DNA from: VXPQ01 sp964608315
Lineage (GTDB): Bacteria > Bacteroidota > Rhodothermia > Rhodothermales > VXPQ01
DNA: 64,000 nucleotides
Assembly (NCBI GenBank): GCA_964608315.1
Contig: CAZSNF010000007.1
Span: 1-64,000 of the forward strand
Direction of reading: 5' to 3'
Part shown: positions 1 through 7,782 of the stretch, piece by piece
Layout of the letters: every line of letters begins with the position of its first letter
How positions within the stretch are numbered: position 1 is the first letter of the stretch
Made by a program: the position numbers and the translations under genes
The notes under the pieces: generated by a model
What the model was told of the DNA's origin: nothing
Databases searched by the model: none
Seen by the model: the letters and a program-made list of their open reading frames with translations, nothing else

Positions 1-51
1 CAGCGCGCTCCTCGCAAGCCTCTGAGCTTTGCGGACTTAATCAGAGTATCC
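1..51 (-). repeat. End fragment of the 255-bp structured repeat, cut by window edge
   Basis: Read on the minus strand, these bases match the left end of the complete copies at 2427, 49269 and 50790: GGATACTCTGATTAAG, then the CAAAG-CTCAGAGG segment and the start of the inner GCGAGG stem. The rest of the element lies before the window or is missing. The end of the repeat sits ten bases before the first gene, as other solo ends do before their genes. Confidence 0.7.
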
Positions 52-60
52 CTACGGCCT

Positions 61-1389
61 GTGCCTTCGTCTCCCCAAAGAGTTCTTCTGCTGGCGCCGT
101 ACTTCCTGCCTCGCCGCCGAGTGGGGTCCATGCGCCCGTTCCGGTTCGCCATTCATCTGCGCGAATTCGGCTGGGAACCCACCGTAATGACCATTCCCTT
201 TCCGGGAGTGGGCCTCACAGAGAAGGAAGCCCGCCTGTTAAAGGATATTCGGGTCCTGAACATTGCGTCGCCCATAGACCGCACGTTTCGGTCTGAGAGC
301 CATTTGGGCGCGCCGCCGGGAATGGGAGACAGGCCCCGTCGGGGCGCGCCGCCTCCATGGATCGCCACGCTGGACCGGCAGTTTCCCATAGATACCTGGC
401 TTCCTCTGTTCGTCGCAAGATTCGGGACGATGCTGCGGCAGGCGGCCGAGGTCGATCCGCAAGTTGTCTGGGCTACCGGCAACCCCTGGTCCGCGCTGAT
501 GGCGGGGCAGCGGCTCGGCAGGCGGCTCGGCGTTCCCTATATTGCGGATTTTCGGGATCCCTGGACGTTGTCCGAGGCGCCCATCCGGCAAAAATGGCCC
601 TGGGTGCAGCGGATCGACGAGTGGGCGGAGCGCCGCGTGGTGGCTGGAGCGGACGCACTCATGTTTCAAACCCGGCGCATGGCCGATGCATACCGGCGAC
701 ACTATGCGGAACTCGCCCCCCGGAATGTCGTCATTGGAAACAGTTTCGATCCGGATGTTTTCGACGACCCCATTTCGGTAGACCGCCGTTTCGACGGGGA
801 GGATGCTCCTTCTGGACCCTCGTCCATGTTGCGGATCGGTTTTTTCGGGCGTTTCCGCGCCATATCTCCCGCTGCGCCCATTATCGACGCGCTGGTCGAA
901 CTCCGGAAGCAGCAAGCCGCGCTGGTCGAGCGCATTCGCATACATTCTTTCGGACCGCTCTCCGAGGCCGACGCGGCGCAAGCGCGCGCCCATGGGCTTG
1001 AGAGGCAGTTCGTATGCGAGGACATTGTTCCGCTCGAACGGGCGCTTTCCACGCTTCGCCGGTTCGATCTTTTGCTGATAATCGACGACGTGCACCCCCG
1101 TCATGTCCTCCCCGCAAAGATTTTCGAGTATCTTGCTGCGGGTCGCCCCATCCTTTCGCTCTCTACGAATCTGGAAGTGGCGGAAATGCTTCGGCGCACC
1201 GGCGCCGGGGTGCAGATAGAGGATACGGCGTCGGCGGCGCGCCTTTTGGCGGATTGTCTCCGCGCCCGCGAAGCCGGGCGTCCGCTTCCTGTCCCGTTCG
1301 ATCCGAAACCGGAAGAAATCATGCGACACGATGCGCGGACGACCACGCGCGCCTTTGCCCGTACGCTCGATAGCCTGACGGGCCGATAG
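61..1389 (+). CDS. Glycosyltransferase, GT4-like (GT-B fold)
   Basis: Predicted GT-B fold glycosyltransferase acting on a cytoplasmic envelope glycan or lipid precursor. The N-terminal strand VLLLAPYFLP (residues 8-17) with following basic residues and VGSMRP is typical of the acceptor domain. IADFRDPW (161-168) and the C-terminal segment IFEYLAAGRPIL match the donor-nucleotide part of GT4 enzymes. The 442-aa length is normal. The GTG at 61 is chosen because the first ATG (130) would remove the first beta strand. No Shine-Dalgarno is visible and the frame stays open into the repeat end upstream, so the true start is unsure. It is followed two bases later by a membrane protein, suggesting co-translation. 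Sugar and acceptor are unknown. Confidence 0.8.
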   Translation: MPSSPQRVLLLAPYFLPRRRVGSMRPFRFAIHLREFGWEPTVMTIPFPGVGLTEKEARLLKDIRVLNIASPIDRTFRSESHLGAPPGMGDRPRRGAPPPWIATLDRQFPIDTWLPLFVARFGTMLRQAAEVDPQVVWATGNPWSALMAGQRLGRRLGVPYIADFRDPWTLSEAPIRQKWPWVQRIDEWAERRVVAGADALMFQTRRMADAYRRHYAELAPRNVVIGNSFDPDVFDDPISVDRRFDGEDAPSGPSSMLRIGFFGRFRAISPAAPIIDALVELRKQQAALVERIRIHSFGPLSEADAAQARAHGLERQFVCEDIVPLERALSTLRRFDLLLIIDDVHPRHVLPAKIFEYLAAGRPILSLSTNLEVAEMLRRTGAGVQIEDTASAARLLADCLRAREAGRPLPVPFDPKPEEIMRHDARTTTRAFARTLDSLTGR

Positions 1390-1391
1390 CC

Positions 1392-2426
1392 ATGCCTCTT
1401 GTTCCCTTCGCCAAACGTTTTTTCGAGCGCCTGCGGACATTCGCCGCTACGGACGCCGGCAAACGGCTGGCGGGCGTGCTGCGAGGCCTTTTTCTCGTGG
1501 CGATCGTCGCTGTGCTGGTCTATCAGATCGGGAAAATCGGGTGGGATCGTTTGCTGCAATCGCTTCCGTCCGAACCGGCGTTTTATGCGTTGTTGCTCGC
1601 CATGTATTTTCTGCTTCCGGTTACGGAGGCCATTATTTACGGGCGATTCTGGTCGCTGCGTCCCTGGCAATGCATCGCCGTGATGATTCGCAAGCGGGTG
1701 CTGAACATGGACGTCATCGGCTATTCCGGAGAAGTGTACCTGTTTATGTGGGCGAAGGACCGCGTACGGCGTACGCGCCGGGCCGTAATGGGCGTCATCA
1801 AGGATAACCTGATCGTTACCTCGGCCTCCTCTCTGCTTTCCGCCTTGCTTCTTATAGGGGGTTTGGTGCTTTCCGGTCATCTTGCGCTCGATCAGATCGT
1901 CGATCTGCCCGGCCCGCTGTATGCAGGCCTTGGCGTACTGGTTTCTGTGTTCGTCGGCGTACTCGCATTCCGCTTTCGGCACGAGATATTCTTGCTTTCC
2001 CGCCGTACGCTGGCTATCCTGCTGGCTGCGCACGTGTCCCGTTTTCTGGTGGGGTACGCGCTGCTGGCGGCGGCCTGGCGGGTGGTGCTTCCGGACGTTT
2101 CGTTCGAGACATGGGCTATCCTGCTCGTGGTCCTGGTCGTAATCAACAGAATGCCGTTTGTGCCCTCAAGCGATCTGGTGTTCGCCAGCGCGGGCGCAAG
2201 CATTGCGCCGTACCTCGACGCGCCGGCGGCCTCGGTGGTCGGCATGCTTCTGGTGCGCAGCGCCGCGGATCGCTTGCTCAGCCTGTTTTTCTTCGTATCG
2301 AGCACATGGTGGGAACGTCGCCACGGGCAATCCCTTGCTTCGCCGCCGGACGACGCCGTTCTTGCGGAATGGGCCGGGCAAGGAGAGATGGAGGCAGAAG
2401 GTTTCCGGGACGAGACATCCCCTTAA
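1392..2426 (+). CDS. Polytopic membrane protein, possibly LPG-synthase-TM/flippase-like
   Basis: A 344-aa integral membrane protein with about seven hydrophobic segments, for example LFLVAIVAVLVYQIG near residue 37, FYALLLAMYFLLP near 65, and later ones ending in the LLSLFFFVSSTWW stretch. The layout, with a basic N-terminus and short loops, recalls the UPF0104/lysylphosphatidylglycerol-synthase membrane region often found beside glycosyltransferases, but no decisive motif is visible. The start follows the upstream stop by two bases, so the pair is probably one operon. The stop codon TAA is part of the TTAA that was duplicated when the downstream repeat inserted, so the original C-terminus may have been different. 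Confidence 0.7.
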   Translation: MPLVPFAKRFFERLRTFAATDAGKRLAGVLRGLFLVAIVAVLVYQIGKIGWDRLLQSLPSEPAFYALLLAMYFLLPVTEAIIYGRFWSLRPWQCIAVMIRKRVLNMDVIGYSGEVYLFMWAKDRVRRTRRAVMGVIKDNLIVTSASSLLSALLLIGGLVLSGHLALDQIVDLPGPLYAGLGVLVSVFVGVLAFRFRHEIFLLSRRTLAILLAAHVSRFLVGYALLAAAWRVVLPDVSFETWAILLVVLVVINRMPFVPSSDLVFASAGASIAPYLDAPAASVVGMLLVRSAADRLLSLFFFVSSTWWERRHGQSLASPPDDAVLAEWAGQGEMEAEGFRDETSP

Positions 2427-2682
2427 GGAAACTCTGATTAAATGTGCAAAGTTCAGAGGTTGCGAGAGGCGCGCTGGCAAGGAATGACGAAGCAAGTAGT
2501 GTGGCGGCCCCGCATAATGAGGAATGACACAGTTAGGGCGCCTCTCGCGGCCTCCCGAAGGGCGCTTCGCGTCCGCCATGCCCCGAATCCGTAGCGTTTA
2601 CCGCTATTTCAACGATGTCGGCACAATGTCCTGTATGCACGAACGTGAAGCGCTGATCGAAGTAGATTTAATCAGAGTTTCC
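2427..2682. repeat. Structured MITE-like repeat, complete copy 1 (256 bp)
   Basis: The element begins GGAAACTCTGATTAAAT and ends with its exact reverse complement (2666-2682), flanked by TTAA on both sides (2423-2426, 2683-2686), which I read as a 4-bp target duplication. Inside are further inverted pairs: 2462-2472 with 2538-2548 (11 bp perfect), 2500-2504 with 2510-2514, 2562-2572 with 2643-2653, and the hairpin TAGCG-TTTAC-CGCTA at 2592-2606. There is no transposase gene. Compared with copies 2 and 3, several pairs differ by compensating changes. It is either a non-autonomous transposable element or DNA giving a folded RNA. Confidence 0.85.
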
Positions 2683-2993
2683 TTAAGGACATCCTGAGCA
2701 TAAGGGTGCGCAAGCCATGGGCTGGCAAAGGGATTTTGGGCCCGATGTTTCGTTCAAAGGCGCACCACAGACTCGCTTGATCGCCTTGCCTGAATTATTT
2801 AACTTCGGAATTTTCGCGCCTTATTATTTTAACCGTCGCTTCCTGGAGGCGCACCACAGACCCGTTCCCCGCTTCACCCCGTACCAGCGCGCCCGCCGCC
2901 TCTGAATTTTGCAGATTTAACCAGGGTATCCTTACATTATGGAACGCTTTTTGATGGATAATGCAACGTACGGCCCGGGTATTCCGGAAGAAT
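2683..2993. other. Gap with a second, solo repeat end (2884-2931)
   Basis: No convincing gene lies here; a 62-codon frame at 2717 has no homology I recognise and no good start. Bases 2884-2931 are, on the minus strand, a left-end fragment of the 255-bp repeat (GGATACCCTGGTTAAAT, CAAAATTCAGAGG, then GCGCGCTGG) with no matching right end nearby. Immediately after copy 1, GGACATCCTGAGCA (2687-2700) looks like a decayed end as well. The solo end points at the following gene and may carry part of its promoter. Confidence 0.5.
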
Positions 2994-3731
2994 ATGAACA
3001 ATATGCACAAGCAGAGGGTTGCGCCCGGCATGAATTTTCTTTTTTCCATCGTTGGGCTGTTGCTGGTTTTCGGAGCGCCCCCGTCCTGCGCCGCATCTCC
3101 CGATACGACCATCGTGCTGGAGAACTTCGAGGCGGAGGCCGAGGGCGGTTTGCCCGCTGCGTGGCGCTTCTTTTCCCGGTCGAATCGCCGTTTTGAGGCG
3201 CCGGATCGGCTTATGAACGACTCAGGGAGGTTTGTTGTGATGCAGGAAGACGGCAATAATTTTCTCCGCGCCTACACGTCGGGGTCCGCGCGACGCATTT
3301 CCTTGCCGGGCGAGGCGCTCCAATGGGACTTGTCCTCGTTGCCCCGCCTGCAATGGATGTGGCGGGCACACCGCTTGCCCGAGGGCGCCCGCGAGGATCG
3401 GGTCAACGATTCCGGCGCGGCGGTCTATGTGTCCTTTGCGAAAACCGACTGGCTGGGGCGTCCGCGCAGCATAAAATATGTGTACAGCACAGGGTTGCCC
3501 CCGGAATCCGTGGTTTCCACCGGCAACGTAAAAATTTTGGTGGTTTCCAGCGGCCTGCAGGAAACAGGCGAGTGGGTGCAGGTTGCGCGCAATGTGGCGG
3601 ACGATTATCGGAATATATTCGGCTCGGAGCCGCCGGCTCCCGTCTCGATCACGCTGTGGAGCGATTCGGACAATACGGATTCTGTGGCTGAAGTCGATTT
3701 CGACAACATCATGCTTGCGAGTTCCCCATGA
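2994..3731 (+). CDS. DUF3047 family exported protein
   Basis: A 245-aa protein of the DUF3047 family. The family pattern is clear: LQWDLSSLPRLQWMWRAHRLP, an asparagine/aspartate-rich stretch, a VYVSF strand, RSIKYVYS, then EWVQVARNVADDYRNIFG and the closing SDSDNTDSVAEVDFDN block. A signal peptide precedes it (MNFLFSIVGLLLVFG then CAAS), so it is probably periplasmic. ATG 2994 is preferred because GGAAG lies four bases upstream; a longer reading from 2961 has no such site, and ATG 3030 would start exactly at the signal peptide. It overlaps the exporter gene that follows (ATGA), so the two are probably one transcription unit. The biochemical role of DUF3047 is not established. Confidence 0.8.
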   Translation: MNNMHKQRVAPGMNFLFSIVGLLLVFGAPPSCAASPDTTIVLENFEAEAEGGLPAAWRFFSRSNRRFEAPDRLMNDSGRFVVMQEDGNNFLRAYTSGSARRISLPGEALQWDLSSLPRLQWMWRAHRLPEGAREDRVNDSGAAVYVSFAKTDWLGRPRSIKYVYSTGLPPESVVSTGNVKILVVSSGLQETGEWVQVARNVADDYRNIFGSEPPAPVSITLWSDSDNTDSVAEVDFDNIMLASSP

Positions 3732-6259
3732 GTCGCTTCTCCGGCGCGTTGCGCGTCTTTATCCGGTTGGCGGTTCGGCAAGCCTGGGCAGTGGCGCTGC
3801 TCGCGCTTGTTCTTTCCGCGGCGGGCTTCTGGTTTGCCCGGCAACTTCGCATCGATACGGATTTTTCCAACCTCGTTCCGCGCGAATATCCGAGCGTGCA
3901 GGCCCTTGAGGCGCTGCGCGAAACCGTGGGAAGCGAGGCCACCGTAGACGTGGCCATCGTCAGTCCGTCGTTCGAGGCCAACAAGGCTTTCGCCGAAGCG
4001 CTGATTCCCCGTGCGCTGGCTCTTGCGCCGACGCCGGAGGCCGAACCCTATCTGAATCGGGTGGATTTTGAGAAGGATACGGCGTTTCTGGAGGAAAACG
4101 CGCTGTATTTCGCGACATGGGCCGAATTGGACAGCCTGGAATCGTACCTTCGCGACCAGATCCGCGAAGCGAAGCTGGAGGCCAATCCGTTTTTCTTCGA
4201 TCTGGACGACGAAGAGGACGCATCGGACGACGACGCCTACGACTCTGCGCGCGACCTTGAAGAAGTATACGATCACATCGTCGGGAAGCGCTTTCCGGTC
4301 AACGAGGACAGTACGATCATGGCGCTCCGGTTTTATCCGAGCGGGTCGCAGACGGACATCGGATTCATCGAGGCTTTGTACGGCGATCTGGATGCGCTGG
4401 TCGCCGAACTTGATCCCGCTGCCTGGCACCCGGAAATGCAGGTGGTCCCGGCAGGGCGGCTATTGCGGCAACTCGTGGAGGTGCGGACGATTTCCGACGA
4501 TGTGCTCGGCTCGTTCGCCGCAGGGGTAGCGGCGGTCCTGCTGCTTGTGGTGGGATATTTTTTCTACAAGGGGTATACGGCGCGCGCAGGCCATCGCTTT
4601 TCCCGCCGCGCACTGATTGCGCAGCTGGCCCGCATTCCGGTGCTGGCCTGCCTGATCGGAGCGCCGCTCCTGATGAGCCTTTCCTGGACGCTGGGCGTAG
4701 CCTGGTTCGCGTTCGGGATGCTTAACCTGATGACGTCGACGCTCGGGCTGGTGCTGTTCGGCCTCGGAATCGACTACGGCATCCATTTTTACGCCCGCTA
4801 CACAGAAGAGCGCAGCCTGGGCCACGCGCCTGCGGAGGCGGCGGAAATCACCTTTCTGAGTACGGGGAAGGCGATTGCGCTGGGCGCTTGCACCACGGCG
4901 GCGGCGCTGTATGTATTGTCCGCCGCGGATTTTCGGGGCTTCAGCGAATTCGGTTTTATCGCCGGCACAGGCATTCTTTTCGCCATGGGGGCGATGACGG
5001 TCGTTATGTCGGCCCTGCTGGCGCTTTGCGAGCGCTATCGCCTGCTTGATTTTGCCGGGATCGAGGCAGAGGCCGGGGATCGGGCGCCCCGGCGCGAACA
5101 GGGCAGAATCCCGGGTGCGAAGGGCCTAGCGCTGGGCAGCGCGGCGCTGGTGGTCGTTGCGCTTGCGTTGCTTCCGAGGGTGGGTTTTCAGTACGATTTC
5201 GGCGCGCTCGAACCCGCATACGAAACGTACGACGCCAAACGAAATCTTATCCGCGAGGTTTATCCGTCAAGAGGACGCAACCCGGCCTATGTGCTTGTGG
5301 ACGATCCGGCCGAAGCGCCTGCGGTTCAGGAGGCGGTCGAGCGGCATGCCCGCGCGGATACGCTGTCGCCCACCATCGACCGGGTGGAAACGCTTCAGGA
5401 ACGGTTTCCAATGGCTCCTGCGGAGCAACAGCGCAAGCTGGACCGGATCGCTGCAATCCGCGCGCTGTTTGCGGATCCGTTCCTGCAAACCGACGAGGAT
5501 GCAGGCCTTGCGCGCGCGGAGCGGGCCGCGGGCGCCGTGCAGCCGCTTGCGATCGAACATCTTCCCGAAAGCATTCGCAACCGATTCCTGTCCAAGACAG
5601 GCGAACTGGGAGGCTTCGTGATGATCTATCCTGCGGTGGGGCTTGCCGACGGGCGGGCCTCCATGGCTTTCGCCGACGACGTGGGAAAGATCGTTACGGA
5701 AGACGGGAGTACGTACTACGCGGGTTCTCCGTCCATCGTGGCGGCGGACATGCTCCGGCTTATGCGCCGCGACGCTCCCTGGATGATGGCGGGCGCGCTG
5801 CTGATGGTGATCCTGCTCATGTGGATCAATTTTCGTTCGGCGCGGTGGGTCGCGCTGGCTACGGCGCCGCTGGCGGTGGGCGTTTTATGGATGCTTCTGG
5901 TGATGGAAGTCGCGGGTCTCCAGCTCAATTTCTATAACATGATCGTGCTTCCCGCCATTCTGGGCATCGGCAACGATGCGGGCGTACACCTGGTCCATCG
6001 CTACCGGGAGGAAGGGCCCGGCTCCCTCCGTCATGTGCTTCGGTACACGGGCGAGCATATCGCCATGGGATCCTTCACCACCATGATCGGATTTGCGGGG
6101 TTGCTGCTCAGTTTTCACCCCGGATTGCATTCGATCGGGCAGTTAGCCGTGGTGGGCATCGGCGCCACGCTGCTCGCCGCGCTGTTCTTTTTGCCTGCGG
6201 CGTTGCAATGGCTGGAAGACCGCCAGGCTTCCGCTGCGGTCGATACGGGTGCGTCGTAG
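3728..6259 (+). CDS. RND-superfamily exporter (MMPL/SSD type)
   Basis: An 843-aa inner-membrane transporter with the duplicated RND layout. The first helix (AWAVALLALVLSAAGFWFA) is followed by IDTDFSNLVP, the usual first periplasmic motif. A large acidic periplasmic domain comes next, then a cluster of helices containing GLGIDYGIHFYARY and the sterol-sensing-like region. A second periplasmic domain precedes the closing helix bundle with GIGNDAGVHLVHRY. The two aspartate-glycine motifs (IDYGI, NDAGV) in helix 4 of each half are the proton-relay positions. Length and order match MMPL/HpnN-type lipid exporters. It shares ATGA with the DUF3047 gene, suggesting that the secreted partner works with it. 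The substrate cannot be read from sequence; an envelope lipid or hopanoid is plausible. Confidence 0.85.
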   Translation: MSRFSGALRVFIRLAVRQAWAVALLALVLSAAGFWFARQLRIDTDFSNLVPREYPSVQALEALRETVGSEATVDVAIVSPSFEANKAFAEALIPRALALAPTPEAEPYLNRVDFEKDTAFLEENALYFATWAELDSLESYLRDQIREAKLEANPFFFDLDDEEDASDDDAYDSARDLEEVYDHIVGKRFPVNEDSTIMALRFYPSGSQTDIGFIEALYGDLDALVAELDPAAWHPEMQVVPAGRLLRQLVEVRTISDDVLGSFAAGVAAVLLLVVGYFFYKGYTARAGHRFSRRALIAQLARIPVLACLIGAPLLMSLSWTLGVAWFAFGMLNLMTSTLGLVLFGLGIDYGIHFYARYTEERSLGHAPAEAAEITFLSTGKAIALGACTTAAALYVLSAADFRGFSEFGFIAGTGILFAMGAMTVVMSALLALCERYRLLDFAGIEAEAGDRAPRREQGRIPGAKGLALGSAALVVVALALLPRVGFQYDFGALEPAYETYDAKRNLIREVYPSRGRNPAYVLVDDPAEAPAVQEAVERHARADTLSPTIDRVETLQERFPMAPAEQQRKLDRIAAIRALFADPFLQTDEDAGLARAERAAGAVQPLAIEHLPESIRNRFLSKTGELGGFVMIYPAVGLADGRASMAFADDVGKIVTEDGSTYYAGSPSIVAADMLRLMRRDAPWMMAGALLMVILLMWINFRSARWVALATAPLAVGVLWMLLVMEVAGLQLNFYNMIVLPAILGIGNDAGVHLVHRYREEGPGSLRHVLRYTGEHIAMGSFTTMIGFAGLLLSFHPGLHSIGQLAVVGIGATLLAALFFLPAALQWLEDRQASAAVDTGAS

Positions 6260-6415
6260 AGGGGAGGGGGTAGTGGGTTTTGCAGTATGTGTCAATAAAT
6301 AATGGACAGATTGGCTTCGTACAACCAGATGGTTGGCGGCCCTCGCCATAGGTATGGACCAGAAACGCCTCAAGTACAAAGACCTGACTTCGTGATCTCT
6401 GTGATCAGACAGTCT

Positions 6416-6705
6416 TCAATTTTTACGTAAACCCTTACCCTTAATGAGTTTAAGCCGGATCATATCTTCTGTAGTCCAGCCAATTTGATCAAGTAACCCC
6501 TTGATTATACGAGGCCCCTTGGTATTCTTCGGGTGTATATGCAAAACCACTCTGTTGTTCCCCCGGGCCTGTTTGGATGGCGATATGCCTGTGTAGCGCC
6601 GCGGCTTGGTTCGCGCTCCCACCCATCTTTTTCGAGCGCCTTAATGATTTCTTGTACGGTCTTGTTCTTGAGTTGTCGCCATACGTTTGGCGGATACGTA
6701 CTCAT
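6416..6705 (-). pseudogene. hicA: HicA-type mRNA interferase, frameshifted
   Basis: The first part (from 6705) reads MSTYPPNVWRQL, KTVQEIIKALEKDGW and RGATQAYRHPNRPGG. The second part continues in another frame as NNRVVLHIHPKNT, GPRIIKGLLDQIGW and EDMIRLKLIKG. Together they make one HicA of about 95 aa of the subgroup with RGAT in place of the GSH motif. The frames meet at a run of five G on the minus strand (about 6566-6570); a sixth G would join them. The start overlaps the hicB stop (ATGA). Either the toxin is dead, or slippage on the G-run expresses it, or this is a sequencing error. Bases 6260-6415 downstream hold nothing I recognise. Confidence 0.75.
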
Positions 6706-7010
6706 GCGTATACAAGGTTTTCGAGGTTTATGTCCATGTTTTGGAGTTCCTGGACAGACCCCTTGGCCCTTGGGACAGGGGCGGACCAGTGCGGCTCCGC
6801 TTCCTCTGGAACTACGATAGCAGGCGGTATGGAGTCGCCATGCTTCACACTCATTTCCAGGTATGCCTCAAGGGACTCGCGCATAGCAGGGATGATCTCC
6901 GCCTCCGTCTCGCAGTAAATGAAGATGCCCTTGATGTCGGGGCAGTGGGCATAAAACCCATCGTCCCTTCTCTCTACTCGGAAGTGGGCTCTGATTCGTA
7001 AGGGTTGCAT
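6702..7010 (-). CDS. hicB: HicB-family antitoxin
   Basis: A 102-aa HicB: MQPLRIRAHF, then ERRDDGFYAHCPDIKGIFIYCETEAEI and a helix AMRESLEAYLEM, the usual partial RNase-H-like fold that blocks HicA. ATG 7010 is chosen because the family core begins a few residues after it; an in-frame ATG at 7067 would add 19 unrelated residues and run into the repeated TTATCCACA sites. The antitoxin precedes the toxin and overlaps it by ATGA, the translationally coupled order seen in many hicBA pairs. No separate DNA-binding domain is visible in the C-terminal tail, so autoregulation may depend on an N-terminal or unrecognised element. Confidence 0.85.
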   Translation of the reverse strand: MQPLRIRAHFRVERRDDGFYAHCPDIKGIFIYCETEAEIIPAMRESLEAYLEMSVKHGDSIPPAIVVPEEAEPHWSAPVPRAKGSVQELQNMDINLENLVYA

Positions 7011-7057
7011 GTCATTGAGCCTGGTATTAGAGTGACTTGCCGAGGGATGGAGTCCAG

Positions 7058-7079
7058 TTATCCACACGGGTTATCCACA
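7058..7079. promoter_or_regulatory. Two perfect TTATCCACA (DnaA-box-like) repeats upstream of hicB
   Basis: TTATCCACA occurs at 7058-7066 and again at 7071-7079, a 13-bp period, both in the same orientation and both equal to the consensus DnaA box. They lie 48 bp upstream of the hicB start, with an AT-rich stretch beyond (7097-7245). They could be DnaA sites, either regulatory or part of a plasmid- or chromosome-type origin, or a direct-repeat operator for the toxin-antitoxin promoter. No dnaA or rep gene is in the window. Confidence 0.5.
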
Positions 7080-7554
7080 CGCGCCCCCGTTGCGCCGTAA
7101 TGATACGCCATGCTTGCCAAAAAGTCAATATGCCATTTAATACTGGAGGGAAATAAATATGCAATAACGGATATTTAATCATATACCGGGCTTCTTATGG
7201 GTCTAAACAATAACAGTTGTAGAATTAAAATTCACAATCCACATCCTTGAAGGGGCGTTTGGCTTGCATCCTCGTTCTCGCGTCCGTACATTCCGTTTTC
7301 CCTCCTGCCCCCCGATTCCATGAATCCCCGTCTTTTGCGCTTCGGCGCGTTCTTCGCGAGTCTGTGCCCCCTGTCGGCCTATCCAGCGGAGTTGCAGGCA
7401 TATGCCGCTAGCGGAGAGACAGGAGTGTTCGGTTCAGGCATGCGGGGCTGTTGCGGGTGTGTACGTCCCGGAACGGTATCGTCGTCACTGACTTGCTTCT
7501 CTCCTCGCATGGCATATTTTATTTCAGAGCACTACCTGCAAGGGAGTAAACGCC
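7080..7554. other. AT-rich then coding-like gap; possible lost secreted gene
   Basis: Bases 7097-7245 are AT-rich without clear repeats. From 7320 an 80-codon plus frame begins like a signal peptide (MNPRLLRFGAFFASLCPL) but continues without recognisable protein character and ends inside the leader of the next small gene. I regard it as a possible gene remnant, not a gene. TTGCTT (about 7494) and TATTTT (about 7516) near the end may form the promoter of the peptide at 7555. Confidence 0.35.
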
Positions 7555-7677
7555 ATGGCTGACAAGCACAAGAAGAAGCGTAAGCGTGGTCGCCCGGAGA
7601 CCCGCGTACTGAAGATCGACGCAACGCCGGAGTACTTGGCGAAGCCCCTCGTTACACCTATCAAGAAACCCAAGTAA
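7555..7677 (+). CDS. Small basic peptide (40 aa), unknown role
   Basis: A 40-residue frame starts at ATG 7555 behind AGGGAG (about 8 bases upstream), a good Shine-Dalgarno. The peptide opens with a lysine/arginine-rich block (DKHKKKRKRGRPE), an AT-hook-like RGRP core, followed by LKIDATPEYLAKPLV and a basic tail. The ribosome site and compositional bias favour a real gene, perhaps a nucleic-acid-binding peptide. I do not recognise a named family with certainty. It precedes the split membrane-protein gene by about 100 bases on the same strand and may be co-transcribed with it. Confidence 0.5.
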   Translation: MADKHKKKRKRGRPETRVLKIDATPEYLAKPLVTPIKKPK

Positions 7678-7782
7678 CCCGAAAATGGTTGCTTTTCAAC
7701 CTAATCCCCAAACGAGTGATATGAAATGACACCTTCTGGCGGAAATATTTTCTCCATTTCGCGGTTTAAGGAGCATTTTGCA

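Noticed and set aside
2717..2905. 62-codon frame between the repeat and the DUF3047 gene
   Set aside because: Covers a repeat end, no ribosome site and no recognisable protein.
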